From positions 6,510,001 through 6,574,000 of the forward strand of contig NZ_CP047020.1 in the NCBI RefSeq assembly GCF_009796285.1: a DNA stretch of 64,000 bases, written 5' to 3'. Position 1 is the stretch's first letter; every line of letters starts with the position of its first letter. Of this stretch, positions 35,560 through 44,107 are shown in pieces. This DNA comes from Streptomyces broussonetiae (lineage in GTDB: Bacteria > Actinomycetota > Actinomycetes > Streptomycetales > Streptomycetaceae). Position numbers and translations under genes: made by a program. Below the pieces are notes generated by a model. The model was not told the origin of the DNA. It saw nothing but the letters and a program-made list of their open reading frames with translations, and did no database searches.

Positions 35560-35579
35560 GCCCACCGGACTCGGTGGGC
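35560..35579 (+). terminator. first hairpin after serA
   Basis: GCCCACCG (35560-35567), loop GACT, CGGTGGGC (35572-35579): perfect 8-bp stem, ten bases past the stop. Confidence 0.55.
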
Positions 35580-35616
35580 CCAAGGGCTGAGCCTGTGCTC
35601 GACCCCCAGAGGGGGC

Positions 35617-35656
35617 AACGCCGGGCGGGCTGACTCTCGTCAGCCCGCCCGGCGTT
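35617..35656. terminator. bidirectional terminator between serA and the MFS gene
   Basis: AACGCCGGGCGGGCTGAC (35617-35634), loop TCTC, then its exact complement at 35639-35656: a perfect 18-bp stem with a tetraloop, followed by CTTCTTCT. It ends transcription from both convergent genes. Confidence 0.85.
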
Positions 35657-35669
35657 CTTCTTCTGGGCC

Positions 35670-37199
35670 CTACTCCGTGTCCCCGGCCCCGATCCTGCGC
35701 AGGCTCAGCGCCGCGCCCACCGCGGCCACCACGAGGATGACCGCCCCGGCGATCGCCGCGCCGTTCATTCCGGTGGTGAACGCCTCCCGGGCGGTGGCGA
35801 CGAGGGACCGGCCGGCCCCGCCGGGCAGCCGGGCGGCCGTGGCGAGAGCGCCGCCGAGGGTCTCGCGGGCCTCGGCCGGGGCGGTGGCCGGCATCTCGTG
35901 GCGGTAGATCGCCGTACCGATGGAGCCGAGGACGGCCATGCCGAGGGCGCCGCCGAACTCGGTACTGGTCTCCAGCAGGGAAGAGGCCGTGCCCGCCCGC
36001 TCCACCGGAGCGCTGCTCATCGCGAGGTCCACCAGCTGGGACGCGATCGCGACCATCCCGCAGGCGAGGACGCCGGCCCCGGCCAGCGCCGGCCACAGCG
36101 AGTCGGTGCCGAGCAGGGCGAGCATCGAGAACCCGGCCGCCATGGCCGCGAAGCCGCCGGCGACGACGTATCCCCGGTTGACCCCCCGCTGCACGAGCTG
36201 CGCGGTGACCGGACCGGCGAAGCCGATGAACACCGAGGGCAGCAGGCTCCACAGGGCCGCCGACAGCGGGCTCTTGCCGAGAACCGACTGCAGGTACTGC
36301 GTGGTGAAGATGGCCGAGCCCAACATCGCGAAAGCGGCGACGAGGTTCAGGGCCAGCGCCGGGGCGAAGCCGTGGCCCCGCAGCAGGGCCGGCGGGATCA
36401 GCGGGGAGGGCGCGGTGCGCTGGCGGCGGACGAACAGGGCCGCGAAGAGCAGGCCGACGGTGATCGAGACGACGTACAGCGGGTGCCAGCCCTCGGAGGG
36501 GATCTCCTTGAGGCCGTAGATCACGGGGAGTACGGCGGCCATCGACAGCGGGACGCTCACCCAGTCGAAGCGGCCGGGCCCGGGGTTGCGCGACTCCGGC
36601 AGCAGGACCGGGCCGAGGAGCAGCAGCAGCGCCATCGCGGGCAGGTTGACCAGGAAGACCGAGCCCCACCAGAAGTGCTCGACGAGGATGCCGCTCATCA
36701 CGGAGCCGAGTGCGATACCGCCGGTCATCACGCCGGACCACAGGCCGATCGCCTTGGCCCGCTGGGCGGGATCGGTGAACATCGTGCGCAGCAGCGCCAT
36801 GGTGGACGGCATCAGGGTCGCTCCGCCGATGCCGAGGAGCGCGCGGGCCGCGATCAGGGTCTCGGCGCTGTTCGCGTAGGCCGCGAGGAGCGAGGCTCCG
36901 CCGAAGGCGGCGGCGCCCGTGAGGAGGAGCTTGCGGCGGCCGATGCGGTCGCCGAGCGAGCCCATCGTCATCAGCAGGCCGGCCAGGACGAAGCCGTAGA
37001 CGTCGAAGATCCACAGCTGCTGGGTGCCGCTCGGGTGCAGATCGGTGCTGATCGCGGGAGTCGCGAAGTACAGGACGGAGACGTCCATCGAGACCAGCAG
37101 CAGCGGCAGCATCAGCACGCCGAGGGCGGTCCACTCGCGGCGTCCGGCGCGGGTGCCTTCGGCGCGGACGGTGGGGGCGGTGCTCGTCGGGTTCGTCAT
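35670..37199 (-). CDS. MFS drug transporter, DHA2 (14-TM) family
   Basis: A 509-aa efflux pump of the EmrB/QacA type: 14 predicted helices. Motif A is GSLGDRIGRRKLLLTG; the family-specific first helix reads LPLLLVSMDVSVLYFATPAI (with the membrane-embedded Asp), and helix 5 carries GSVMSGILVEHFWWGSVFLVN. It should export hydrophobic or cationic compounds with the proton gradient. The ATG at 37199 (MTNPTSTAP) is chosen over one six codons upstream because the conserved part follows and the intergenic region is short. Divergent from a TetR gene, 98 bp between starts, the usual pump-repressor pair. Confidence 0.9.
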   Translation of the reverse strand: MTNPTSTAPTVRAEGTRAGRREWTALGVLMLPLLLVSMDVSVLYFATPAISTDLHPSGTQQLWIFDVYGFVLAGLLMTMGSLGDRIGRRKLLLTGAAAFGGASLLAAYANSAETLIAARALLGIGGATLMPSTMALLRTMFTDPAQRAKAIGLWSGVMTGGIALGSVMSGILVEHFWWGSVFLVNLPAMALLLLLGPVLLPESRNPGPGRFDWVSVPLSMAAVLPVIYGLKEIPSEGWHPLYVVSITVGLLFAALFVRRQRTAPSPLIPPALLRGHGFAPALALNLVAAFAMLGSAIFTTQYLQSVLGKSPLSAALWSLLPSVFIGFAGPVTAQLVQRGVNRGYVVAGGFAAMAAGFSMLALLGTDSLWPALAGAGVLACGMVAIASQLVDLAMSSAPVERAGTASSLLETSTEFGGALGMAVLGSIGTAIYRHEMPATAPAEARETLGGALATAARLPGGAGRSLVATAREAFTTGMNGAAIAGAVILVVAAVGAALSLRRIGAGDTE

Positions 37200-37297
37200 G
37201 CCGAGAAATGTACGCACGTCTTAAACGCTTGTCTAGAACGATTGTGTAAGTCATGCGTCTAGGACACGTGTATGGATCGCGGGGTAGGCTGACCGGC

Positions 37298-37882
37298 ATG
37301 GGACACCGTGAGGATCTGCTCGAAGGCGCCAAGCGCTGCCTGCTGGAAAAGGGGTTCGCGCGCACGACGGCGCGCGACATCGTCAAGGCCTCGGGGACCA
37401 ACCTGGCCTCGATCGGCTACCACTACGGCTCGAAGGACGCACTCCTCGCGCAGGCCTACATCGCGATGGTGGAGAACATGTCCGGTGCCTTCGACGGGGG
37501 CGAGGGCGGAGCGATCGAGGGCGCGCCCGGCTCGCTGGAGCGGTTCCGGTGGGTGTGGTCGAACATCGTCGCCACCATGCGGGAGCCGGACTCGATGTGG
37601 CGCCTGAGCATGGAGGTCATGACCATCGACATGCCCGAGGTGCGCGAGCACCTGTCCCACGCGCAGCGCGAGGGCGGGCGCGGCCTCGTGGCCGTCCTCC
37701 AGGGCGTGCCGGAGGAGGAGGTCTCCGACGAGACGGCCGACACCCTCGGCCGCTTCTACATGACGCTGATGACCGGGCTCATCGCGCAGTGGACGTTCGA
37801 CGCGAAGACGGCCCCGGACGGGGACGCGCTCACCGAGGGCCTCCGGCAGATCATCGAGGGGGCAGGGCCGGCACCTGCCTGA
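37298..37882 (+). CDS. TetR-family regulator, probable repressor of the divergent MFS pump
   Basis: A 194-aa protein. The helix-turn-helix covers roughly residues 10-55 (FARTTARDIVKASGTNLASIGYHYGSKDALL), followed by a TetR C-terminal domain. ATG 37298 with TAGGCT at 37285-37290, seven bases upstream, and no ribosome-binding site: a leaderless gene. The divergent arrangement implies control of the pump. The intergenic region contains ACACGTGT (37264-37271) and TCTAGA, short symmetric sequences that could be operator parts, but no long palindrome was seen. Confidence 0.9.
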   Translation: MGHREDLLEGAKRCLLEKGFARTTARDIVKASGTNLASIGYHYGSKDALLAQAYIAMVENMSGAFDGGEGGAIEGAPGSLERFRWVWSNIVATMREPDSMWRLSMEVMTIDMPEVREHLSHAQREGGRGLVAVLQGVPEEEVSDETADTLGRFYMTLMTGLIAQWTFDAKTAPDGDALTEGLRQIIEGAGPAPA

Positions 37883-38050
37883 CGGGGTCGGGTGCGCCCA
37901 GCCGCGCCCGTACCGTCTTGCCGACCTCCGTCCTCAGGAACCAGTCCAGCTCCTCCGTGAGGTGGGCGACGACCAGGAGTCCCCGGCCGCGTTCGCCTCC
38001 GGCGTGCTCGCGGCCCGGTTCGGGAAACGCCCGCACCGGGTCCGGTCCAC
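37851..38050 (-). pseudogene. remnant of an RsbW-like HATPase gene (C-terminal part only)
   Basis: The minus strand reads ERGRGLLVVAHL ... GKTVRARLGAP, matching the G2 box and end of the histidine-kinase-like ATPase proteins that accompany XRE/DUF397 genes in Streptomyces. The N-terminal ATP-binding part (N and G1 boxes) is missing: near 38050 the coding signal switches to a plus-strand remnant. Its last 30 bp overlap the 3' end of the TetR gene. The right boundary is approximate. Confidence 0.6.
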
Positions 38051-38168
38051 CTCGGACAAGCCCCGTGAAGTGGACCGCTTCCACCGCCGGTTCGACGCCA
38101 TGGCAGCATCAGCCCTGCCTCCCGAGGACACGCCCGACTTCCTGCATCGACTACGACTAGAGCTGTAG
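38040..38168 (+). pseudogene. remnant of an XRE/DUF5753 regulator (C-terminal tail only)
   Basis: Plus-strand frame ending at 38168 encodes DKPREVDRFHRRFDAMAAS followed by ALPPEDTPDFLH, like the end of DUF5753-type XRE regulators; the helix-turn-helix and most of the domain are gone. It ends four bases before the DUF397 ATG, the normal XRE-DUF397 spacing. Together with the opposite HATPase remnant it looks like a deletion that fused the 3' parts of two divergent genes. The left boundary is approximate. Confidence 0.55.
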
Positions 38169-38172
38169 GTCC

Positions 38173-38380
38173 ATGACCCCGCGCCACATCGCAACCGAAC
38201 TCGCTCCCGACCCTGCCTGGTTCAAGTCCTCCTACAGTGACCCCGGCCAGAACTGCGTCGAAGTGGCCCCCCCTCCACCCCCACGTCGGCGTCCGCAACT
38301 CCAAGAACCCCGCCGGGCCCGCCCTTCTCCTCCCTTCCCGCGCCTGGACGGAGTTCGTCGCCCACCTCGCCGGGCGGTGA
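38173..38380 (+). pseudogene. DUF397 gene with a frameshift in a C7 run
   Basis: Starts MTPRHIATELAPDPAWFKSSYSD with the DUF397 signature WFKSSYS and CVEVA. The frame is then lost in a run of seven C (about 38256-38263). Removing one C restores PLHPHVGVRNSKNPAGPALL and a proper end AWTEFVAHLAGR with TGA at 38378-38380. DUF397 proteins are small partners of XRE regulators. Either a real frameshift (its XRE partner is also gone), a variable homopolymer, or a sequencing error. Confidence 0.7.
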
Positions 38381-38384
38381 CCGC

Positions 38385-39617
38385 TCACAGCCGCGCCCCC
38401 TTGAGCGCCATGTGCAGCAGCAGCCGGTCCTCCCCGTCGTCCAGGTCGAGGCCCGTCAGCTGCTCCACCCGGGACAGGCGGTAGTACAGCGTCTGCCGGT
38501 GGATGCCCAGCGCAGCGGCCGCGCGGCCGGCCTGGCCCGCGCAGTCCAGGTAGACCTCGGCGGTGCGGGCCAGCTCCCGGTGGGCGGGGGACAGGAGTGG
38601 GCCGACCACCGGATCGTGCGCGGCCTGCGGCGGCAGCGCCGTCAGCAGCCGGTACGGGCCGATGTGCGCCCACTGTGCGACCGGTCCGAGCCGCGGCTCG
38701 GCCAGCGCGGCACGCGCGGCGGCGGACGCCTCCTCCCAGACCGTGCCCAGCTCGGCGAGGCCGGTGCGGGGCTCACCGACTCCGGCGGCGCATCCGGTAC
38801 CGCCCGCCGCGGCCGCCCGCGCCCCGCGCGCCCCTTCGGTCTCCTTCAGCAGTCGTGTGGCCGCCGCCAGCGCGGGGGTGCCCACCTCCGTGGTCCGCAG
38901 CCGGACCAGCAGCGCAAGGCTCTGGCCCGATGTGCCCCAGGGGAGCGTGCACAGCGCCAGGGCGTGCGGGATCGTACGGGCGGCGGGGGCGTCGTCCGGG
39001 TCGGCCGAGGGCCAGGGGGCGACACAGACCAGCGTGTGCGGGCCGTCGGCGCGCGGACCGAGGGCGGTGCGCAGCTCGGCCACCGCCATGTCCCGCTGCC
39101 AGCCGCGCTCCGCGCTGAGCACCGCCCGCAGTTCCCGGCTCAGCCCGGCCCCGGCCTCCGCCTCGTCCGCGAGCAGCGCGCCGATCCGGCCGGCCACCTC
39201 CATCGCGGCGGCCAGCTGTGCGTCCGTCGGCCCCGGATCGCCGTCCAGCAGCCAGACGTAGCCGAGGACGACACCCCGATGGCGCACGGGCAGACAGATC
39301 CGGCCGCGGTACACCCCGGCCTCCGTGCTCGGCGGGATCCGCACCGGGCCCGTCGCTCGGGTGATGCCGAAGCCCTCGAACCAGGACCGGACCGTCGCCG
39401 TGGAACGCCGGGTCAGGATCGAGCGGGTGCGCACCGGGTCCAGCGCGGACGCGTCCAGCTCGTCGTCGCTGTCGTACGCGCCGAAGACGATCAGCTCGAA
39501 GTCGCGGTTCTCCAGGGTCGCCGGGACGCCCAGCAGCTCCGAGATCTCGTCCACCAGTTCCTGGTAGTCGCCCTTGAAAGCTTTGAAATCCGCCGCCACT
39601 CGGGCATTCTCCCTCAT
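38385..39617 (-). CDS. PucR-family regulator of proline catabolism
   Basis: A 410-aa PucR-type activator. The N-terminal half is a GAF-like sensor region; the C-terminal helix-turn-helix is AALGIHRQTLYYRLSRVEQLTGLDLDD, typical of this family. Start at ATG 39617 (MRENARVAADFKAFKGDYQELV) is preferred; in-frame ATGs upstream (39638, 39686) would add residues without family similarity. It is divergent from the proline dehydrogenase gene with 164 bp between. The orthologue at this position in S. coelicolor was, as I recall, reported as the proline-utilisation activator PutR. Confidence 0.85.
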   Translation of the reverse strand: MRENARVAADFKAFKGDYQELVDEISELLGVPATLENRDFELIVFGAYDSDDELDASALDPVRTRSILTRRSTATVRSWFEGFGITRATGPVRIPPSTEAGVYRGRICLPVRHRGVVLGYVWLLDGDPGPTDAQLAAAMEVAGRIGALLADEAEAGAGLSRELRAVLSAERGWQRDMAVAELRTALGPRADGPHTLVCVAPWPSADPDDAPAARTIPHALALCTLPWGTSGQSLALLVRLRTTEVGTPALAAATRLLKETEGARGARAAAAGGTGCAAGVGEPRTGLAELGTVWEEASAAARAALAEPRLGPVAQWAHIGPYRLLTALPPQAAHDPVVGPLLSPAHRELARTAEVYLDCAGQAGRAAAALGIHRQTLYYRLSRVEQLTGLDLDDGEDRLLLHMALKGARL

Positions 39618-39781
39618 TTTCCGGCCGTCTTCATACATCTGTCTGAGATCCAGTGCACGGATGCGTGACAGCTGTCGATGGCTCACGATCGGAGGGATCC
39701 TTAGGTTTCACGGTGGTTCTCCGTGCCGTACCCGAATCGTCGGGTCACGGCCCATTTGATGCTTGTCTGTGGAGGTGCCCC

Positions 39782-40708
39782 GTGCTGGGTCCCGTGATTC
39801 TCGCCGCGTCGCGCAGCGACCGGATGCGACGCCTGATCTCGGCGGCCCCGGTGACCAAGCAGGTCGTCGACCGCTTCATCCCCGGCGAGACCGTGGACGA
39901 CATCGTCCCGATCATCAAGGACCTGACGGCCAAGGGCCTGGAGCTGACGATGGACGTCGTCGGCGAGGACATCACCACCCCCGGGCAGGCCACCGCCGCC
40001 CGGGACGCCTACCTGGCGCTCATCGACCACCTCAAGGACCTGGGGCTCGGCGAGAAGGTCGAGATGTCGGTCAAGCTCTCCATGTTCGGCCAGGCGCTGG
40101 AAGGCGGCCACGAGCTGGCCCTCGCCAACGTCCGCCCGGTCGTCGAGGCCGCCGCCGCGATCGGTACGACCGTGACGCTGGACGCCGAGGACCACACCAC
40201 CCTCGACTCGATGTTCGCGATCCACGAGGAGCTGCGGAGGGACTTCCCGCAGACCGGCTGCGTCATCCAGGCCTACCTCTTCCGCACCGAGGCCGACGCC
40301 CGCCGCCTCGCCGCCGCCGGCAGCCGCGTCCGCCTCGTCAAGGGCGCCTACAAGGAGCCCGCCGAGGTCGCGTACCAGCAGAAGCACGAGATCGACAAGG
40401 CGTACGTGCGCGTCCTGCGCATCCTGATGGAGGGCGAGGGGTACCCGATGATCGGGTCCCACGATCCGCGCCTCATAGCCATCGCCCAGGAGCTGGCCCA
40501 CCAGGCCGGCCGCAAGTTGAACGAGTACGAGTTCCAGATGCTGTACGGCATCCGCGGCGACGAGCACCTCCGGCTGGCCGCCGAGGGTCACCGGATGCGC
40601 GTCTACACCGCCTACGGCACCGACTGGTACGGCTACTTCATGCGCCGCCTCGCGGAGAAGCCGGCCAACCTGCGCTTCTTCCTGCGCTCGATGGTCAGCA
40701 AGGGCTGA
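39782..40708 (+). CDS. proline dehydrogenase (monofunctional)
   Basis: A 308-aa FAD-dependent TIM-barrel enzyme that oxidises proline to pyrroline-5-carboxylate, passing electrons to the respiratory chain. The family motifs are MSVKLSMFGQ, TLDAEDHTT, RLVKGAYKEP and the C-terminal YGTDWYGYFMRRLAEKP, which carries the substrate-binding Arg pair. GTG 39782 with GGAGGT at 39771-39776. Followed 38 bp later by P5C dehydrogenase; together they form the two-enzyme pathway from proline to glutamate, divergent from the PucR regulator. Confidence 0.95.
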   Translation: MLGPVILAASRSDRMRRLISAAPVTKQVVDRFIPGETVDDIVPIIKDLTAKGLELTMDVVGEDITTPGQATAARDAYLALIDHLKDLGLGEKVEMSVKLSMFGQALEGGHELALANVRPVVEAAAAIGTTVTLDAEDHTTLDSMFAIHEELRRDFPQTGCVIQAYLFRTEADARRLAAAGSRVRLVKGAYKEPAEVAYQQKHEIDKAYVRVLRILMEGEGYPMIGSHDPRLIAIAQELAHQAGRKLNEYEFQMLYGIRGDEHLRLAAEGHRMRVYTAYGTDWYGYFMRRLAEKPANLRFFLRSMVSKG

Positions 40709-40746
40709 ACCGAACACCCGCTCACGATCAAGGAGTCAAGGATCTC

Positions 40747-42378
40747 ATGGACGCTGTGACCCAGGTCCCCGCCCCCGTCAACGAGCCGGTGCACGGCTAC
40801 GCCCCCGGCTCGCCCGAGCGCGTCCGGCTCGAGGCCAAGCTCAAGGAGCTGGCCGAGAACCCGATCGACCTGCCGATGACCATCGGCGGCGAGAAGCGGA
40901 TGGGTGGCGGCGAGCCGTTCCAGGTGGTGCAGCCGCACAACCACAAGGCCGTCATCGGCACCCTGCGAGGCGCCACCCAGGCGGACGCCCAGGACGCCAT
41001 CGACGCGGCCCTGGCCGCCGCGCCGGCCTGGCGCGCGATGTCCTTCGACGACCGCGCCGCGATCATCCTGCGCGCCGCCGAGCTGCTGTCCGGCCCCTGG
41101 CGCGAGACGATCGCCGCCTCCACCATGCTGGGCCAGTCCAAGACCGCCCAGCAGGCCGAGATCGACACCCCCTGCGAGCTGGTCGACTTCTGGCGCTTCA
41201 ACGTCCACTACGCCCGCCAGATCCTGGCCGAGCAGCCCCCGGCGAACTCCCCGGGCGTGTGGAACCGCATGGACCACCGCCCGCTCGAGGGCTTCGTCTA
41301 CGCGATCACGCCGTTCAACTTCAGCGCCATCGCGGGCAACCTGCCCACCGCCCCCGCCCTGATGGGCAACGTGGTGGTCTGGAAGCCGTCCCCGACCCAG
41401 ACCCACGCCGCCGTGCTGCTGATGCAGCTGCTGGAGGAGGCCGGTCTCCCCAAGGGCGTCATCAACCTCGTCACCGGTGACGGCATCGAGGTCTCCAAGG
41501 TCGCTCTCGAGCACCGCGACCTGGCGGGCATCCACTTCACGGGTTCGACCAAGACCTTCCAGTACCTGTGGAAGACGGTCGGCACCAACATCGAGAAGTA
41601 CCGCACCTACCCGCGTCTGGTCGGCGAGACCGGCGGCAAGGACTTCCTGGTCGCCCACCCGAGCGCCGACCGCGCCGTGCTCAAGACCGCCCTGACCCGT
41701 GGTGCCTTCGAGTACCAGGGCCAGAAGTGCTCCGCCACCTCCCGCGCCTACATCCCGGCCTCCATCTGGAACTCCGGCTTCAAGGAGGAGTTCGCGGCCG
41801 AGGTCGACTACCTCACCATGGGTGACGTCACCGACCTGTCGAACTTCATCGGCGCCGTGATCGACGACCGCGCCTTCGCCAAGAACAAGGCCGCGATCGA
41901 CCGCGCGAAGTCCGACCCGACCTGCGAGATCGTCGCGGGCGGCAGCTACGACGACTCGGTCGGCTACTTCGTCCGCCCGACGGTCATCGTCTCCACCGAC
42001 CCGGAGAACGAGGTCTTCCGCACCGAGTACTTCGGCCCGGTCCTCGGCATCCACGTCTACGAGGACGACCAGTACGAGGCGATGCTCGAGCAGATGGAGT
42101 CGGTCTCCGACTACGCCCTGACCGGCTCGGTCATCGCGGGCGACCGCGCCGCCGCCGCGTACACGATGGACAAGCTCCGCTACGCGGCCGGCAACTTCTA
42201 CATCAACGACAAGTCGACCGGTGCCGTCGTCGGCCAGCAGCCCTTCGGCGGTGGCCGCGCCTCCGGCACCAACGACAAGGCCGGTGCCCCGCAGAACCTC
42301 CTGCGCTGGACCCTGACCCGCGCCATCAAGGAGACGCTGGTCCCGCCGACCGACTACGCGTACCCGCACATGGGCTGA
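40747..42378 (+). CDS. pruA: 1-pyrroline-5-carboxylate (glutamate semialdehyde) dehydrogenase
   Basis: A 543-aa NAD-dependent aldehyde dehydrogenase completing proline breakdown to glutamate. Catalytic Glu lies in RLVGETGGKDF and the nucleophilic Cys in FEYQGQKCSATSRAY; cofactor region ITPFNFSAIAGNL and HFTGSTKTF is complete. Length and motifs fit the monofunctional eukaryote/actinomycete type, not the bifunctional PutA. ATG 40747 with AAGGAGT at 40730-40736. A 14-bp terminator hairpin follows. Confidence 0.96.
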   Translation: MDAVTQVPAPVNEPVHGYAPGSPERVRLEAKLKELAENPIDLPMTIGGEKRMGGGEPFQVVQPHNHKAVIGTLRGATQADAQDAIDAALAAAPAWRAMSFDDRAAIILRAAELLSGPWRETIAASTMLGQSKTAQQAEIDTPCELVDFWRFNVHYARQILAEQPPANSPGVWNRMDHRPLEGFVYAITPFNFSAIAGNLPTAPALMGNVVVWKPSPTQTHAAVLLMQLLEEAGLPKGVINLVTGDGIEVSKVALEHRDLAGIHFTGSTKTFQYLWKTVGTNIEKYRTYPRLVGETGGKDFLVAHPSADRAVLKTALTRGAFEYQGQKCSATSRAYIPASIWNSGFKEEFAAEVDYLTMGDVTDLSNFIGAVIDDRAFAKNKAAIDRAKSDPTCEIVAGGSYDDSVGYFVRPTVIVSTDPENEVFRTEYFGPVLGIHVYEDDQYEAMLEQMESVSDYALTGSVIAGDRAAAAYTMDKLRYAAGNFYINDKSTGAVVGQQPFGGGRASGTNDKAGAPQNLLRWTLTRAIKETLVPPTDYAYPHMG

Positions 42379-42393
42379 CCAGCCCCCGCGAAC

Positions 42394-42435
42394 ACGGGCC
42401 GGGAAGCTGCCGTACAGGCGGGCTTCCCGGCCCGT
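42394..42435 (+). terminator. terminator after pruA
   Basis: ACGGGCCGGGAAGC (42394-42407) pairs perfectly with GCTTCCCGGCCCGT (42422-42435), 14-base loop, 15 bases after the stop. Confidence 0.8.
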
Positions 42436-42464
42436 TCCCATTCCCCGTCGGCCACACCGGGCCC

Positions 42465-43005
42465 ATGACCATCCGACTGCGCCGCGCCCGCACCGCCGAC
42501 CTGGACCCCGGCGAACTCCGCGCCGCCCGAGCGGTGTTGGACGCGGCTTTCGACGGCCGGTTCTCCGCCGAGGACTGGGACCACGGGCTCGGCGGCCTGC
42601 ACGTGCTCGTCCACGACGACGCCGGGCTCGCCGCCCACGCTCGGTCGTGCAGCGGCGCATCCGGCACCGGGGACGCCGGCTGCGCACCGGATACGTCGAG
42701 GCCGTCGCCGTACGCCCCGACGCGCGGCGCCAGGACCACGGCGGGCGGGTGCTGGGCGAGCCGGCGCGGGTGATCGAGCGGGCCTACGACCTCGGTGCGC
42801 TCTCGGCGAGCCCGCAGGGAGCCCCGCTGTACACCGCCCGGGGCCGGCAGCAGTGGCGCGGTCGGGTGCACGGCCTGTCGCCGCAGGGGGTCGTACGGCT
42901 ACCGGAGGAGGAAGGGGACATGTACGTGTGGCCCACGCTCGCCGGGCCGCTCGATCCCGCCGGTGAGTTCGTCCTGGACTGGCGGGACGGGAACGTCGCC
43001 CGACA
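42465..43005 (+). pseudogene. frameshifted aminoglycoside 2'-N-acetyltransferase-like (GNAT) gene
   Basis: Begins MTIRLRRARTADLDPGELRAA and keeps the AAC(2')-like stretch FDGRFSAEDWDHGLGGLHVLV. Near 42640 (GCTCGGTCGTG) the frame shifts by one base; adding one base restores AHASVVQRR, then RTGYVEAVAVRPD (the acetyl-CoA strand), AYDLGALSA and VVRLPEEEGDMYVW. The family's usual ending DWREGDVW reads DWRDGNVA and the stop is lost as the sequence runs into the opposite gene. Relatives acetylate aminoglycosides at the 2' amine. No protein should be made intact. Confidence 0.7.
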
Positions 43006-43008
43006 CGG

Positions 43009-44004
43009 TCAACTCGGCGCGCGAACCAGCATCTTGCCCGTGTTGCCCCCGCGCAGCATCAGCAGGAACGCCTCCACGATCCGCTCGAAGCCGTCGATCA
43101 CCGTCTCGTCCGACGTCAGCGCTCCGCTGCGCAGATGCGGCACGGCGAAGTCGTACAGCTCCTCCTGCGCGTCCAGGTGGTCCTTGACCAGGAAGCCCTC
43201 GATGCGCAGGCTCTTCTCCACGACGTCCGCGTGGTCGAACAGGACGGGTGGGGCGTCCGGGGTGTTGTACTGGCTGATCGTGCCCACCCGCACCACCCGG
43301 CCCCGCCCGCGCAGCGCGCCGACCGCCGCGCCGAGGTGGCCGCCGCCGACGTTGTCCACGAAGACGTCGATGCCGGTGGGGGCGGCGGCGGACAGCAGAC
43401 CGGCCACCGGGCCGGTGCGGTAGTCGAACGCCGCGTCGTAACCGACCTGCTCCGTCAGGTACGTCACCTTCTGCGGGGTGCCCGCGCTGCCGATCACCCG
43501 GCCCGCGCCGAGCAGCCGGGCGAAGCGGCCCGCCGCCGTGCCGACCCCGCCCGCCGCGCCGGAGACGAACACGTCCTCGCCCGCGCGCAGCCGGGCGATC
43601 CGGGTCAGGGCGACGTACGCCGTCAGGCCGGTGCCGCCCAGCACGCCCAGATACGCCGACAGGGGCACGCCCGGATGGTGGGGCAGGCGGCGTACCTCCT
43701 CGGGGCGGAGCACGGCGTGCGTGCGCCAGCCCTGCCGGTGGAAGACGATCTCGCCCTCGGGCAGCTCCGGTGTCCGTGAGGCGGTGACCCTGCCCAGCGT
43801 GCGGCCCTCCAGCGGGGCGTTCAACGCGAAGTCCGCGTCCATCATCTCGCGGTGGTACGGGTCCACGGACCACAGCAGGTTCTGCACCAGGGCCGTGCCG
43901 GGTGCCGGTTCGGGCACCGGGGACTCGGCGAAGCGGAAGTGGTCCGCGGTGGGGAAGCCGGCGGGGCGGGCGGTCTGCTGCACGGTGAGCGCGGTCTCGG
44001 TCAT
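43009..44004 (-). CDS. NADP-dependent zinc-independent MDR oxidoreductase
   Basis: A 331-aa medium-chain dehydrogenase/reductase of the leukotriene B4 12-hydroxydehydrogenase / prostaglandin reductase group: no zinc ligands, cofactor motif VSGAAGGVGTAAGRFARLLGAG, and the active-site loop DNVGGGHLGAAV. Members reduce alpha,beta-unsaturated ketones or quinones. The C-terminal ETVIDGFERIVEAFLLMLRGGNTGKMLVR is typical. It is divergent from a LysR regulator (103 bp between starts), which most likely controls it. ATG 44004. Confidence 0.9.
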   Translation of the reverse strand: MTETALTVQQTARPAGFPTADHFRFAESPVPEPAPGTALVQNLLWSVDPYHREMMDADFALNAPLEGRTLGRVTASRTPELPEGEIVFHRQGWRTHAVLRPEEVRRLPHHPGVPLSAYLGVLGGTGLTAYVALTRIARLRAGEDVFVSGAAGGVGTAAGRFARLLGAGRVIGSAGTPQKVTYLTEQVGYDAAFDYRTGPVAGLLSAAAPTGIDVFVDNVGGGHLGAAVGALRGRGRVVRVGTISQYNTPDAPPVLFDHADVVEKSLRIEGFLVKDHLDAQEELYDFAVPHLRSGALTSDETVIDGFERIVEAFLLMLRGGNTGKMLVRAPS

Positions 44005-44018
44005 GACAGGGGACGCTA

Positions 44019-44041
44019 GGCAGGAATGCCGGGTGCGGGCA
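44019..44041. promoter_or_regulatory. candidate LysR binding region
   Basis: Overlapping dyads GGCA-N4-TGCC (44019-44030) and TGCC-N7-GGCA (44027-44041) lie between the divergent MDR and lysR starts. Spacing differs slightly from the standard T-N11-A motif, so this is only a positional candidate. Confidence 0.35.
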
Positions 44042-44107
44042 GGGGGTTGGGCTCATGGAACGCGCCGATCCATGAAGCGGCCTCATACACACAGGTGGGA
44101 GCCCCGA

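Noticed and set aside
37200..37297. A long palindromic operator between the MFS and tetR genes
   Set aside because: Only short symmetric cores (TCTAGA, ACACGTGT) were found; extending them fails to give a convincing dyad.
39638..39686. Earlier start codons for the PucR regulator
   Set aside because: They add residues without family similarity and have no ribosome-binding site; the ATG at 39617 fits the conserved N-terminus better.
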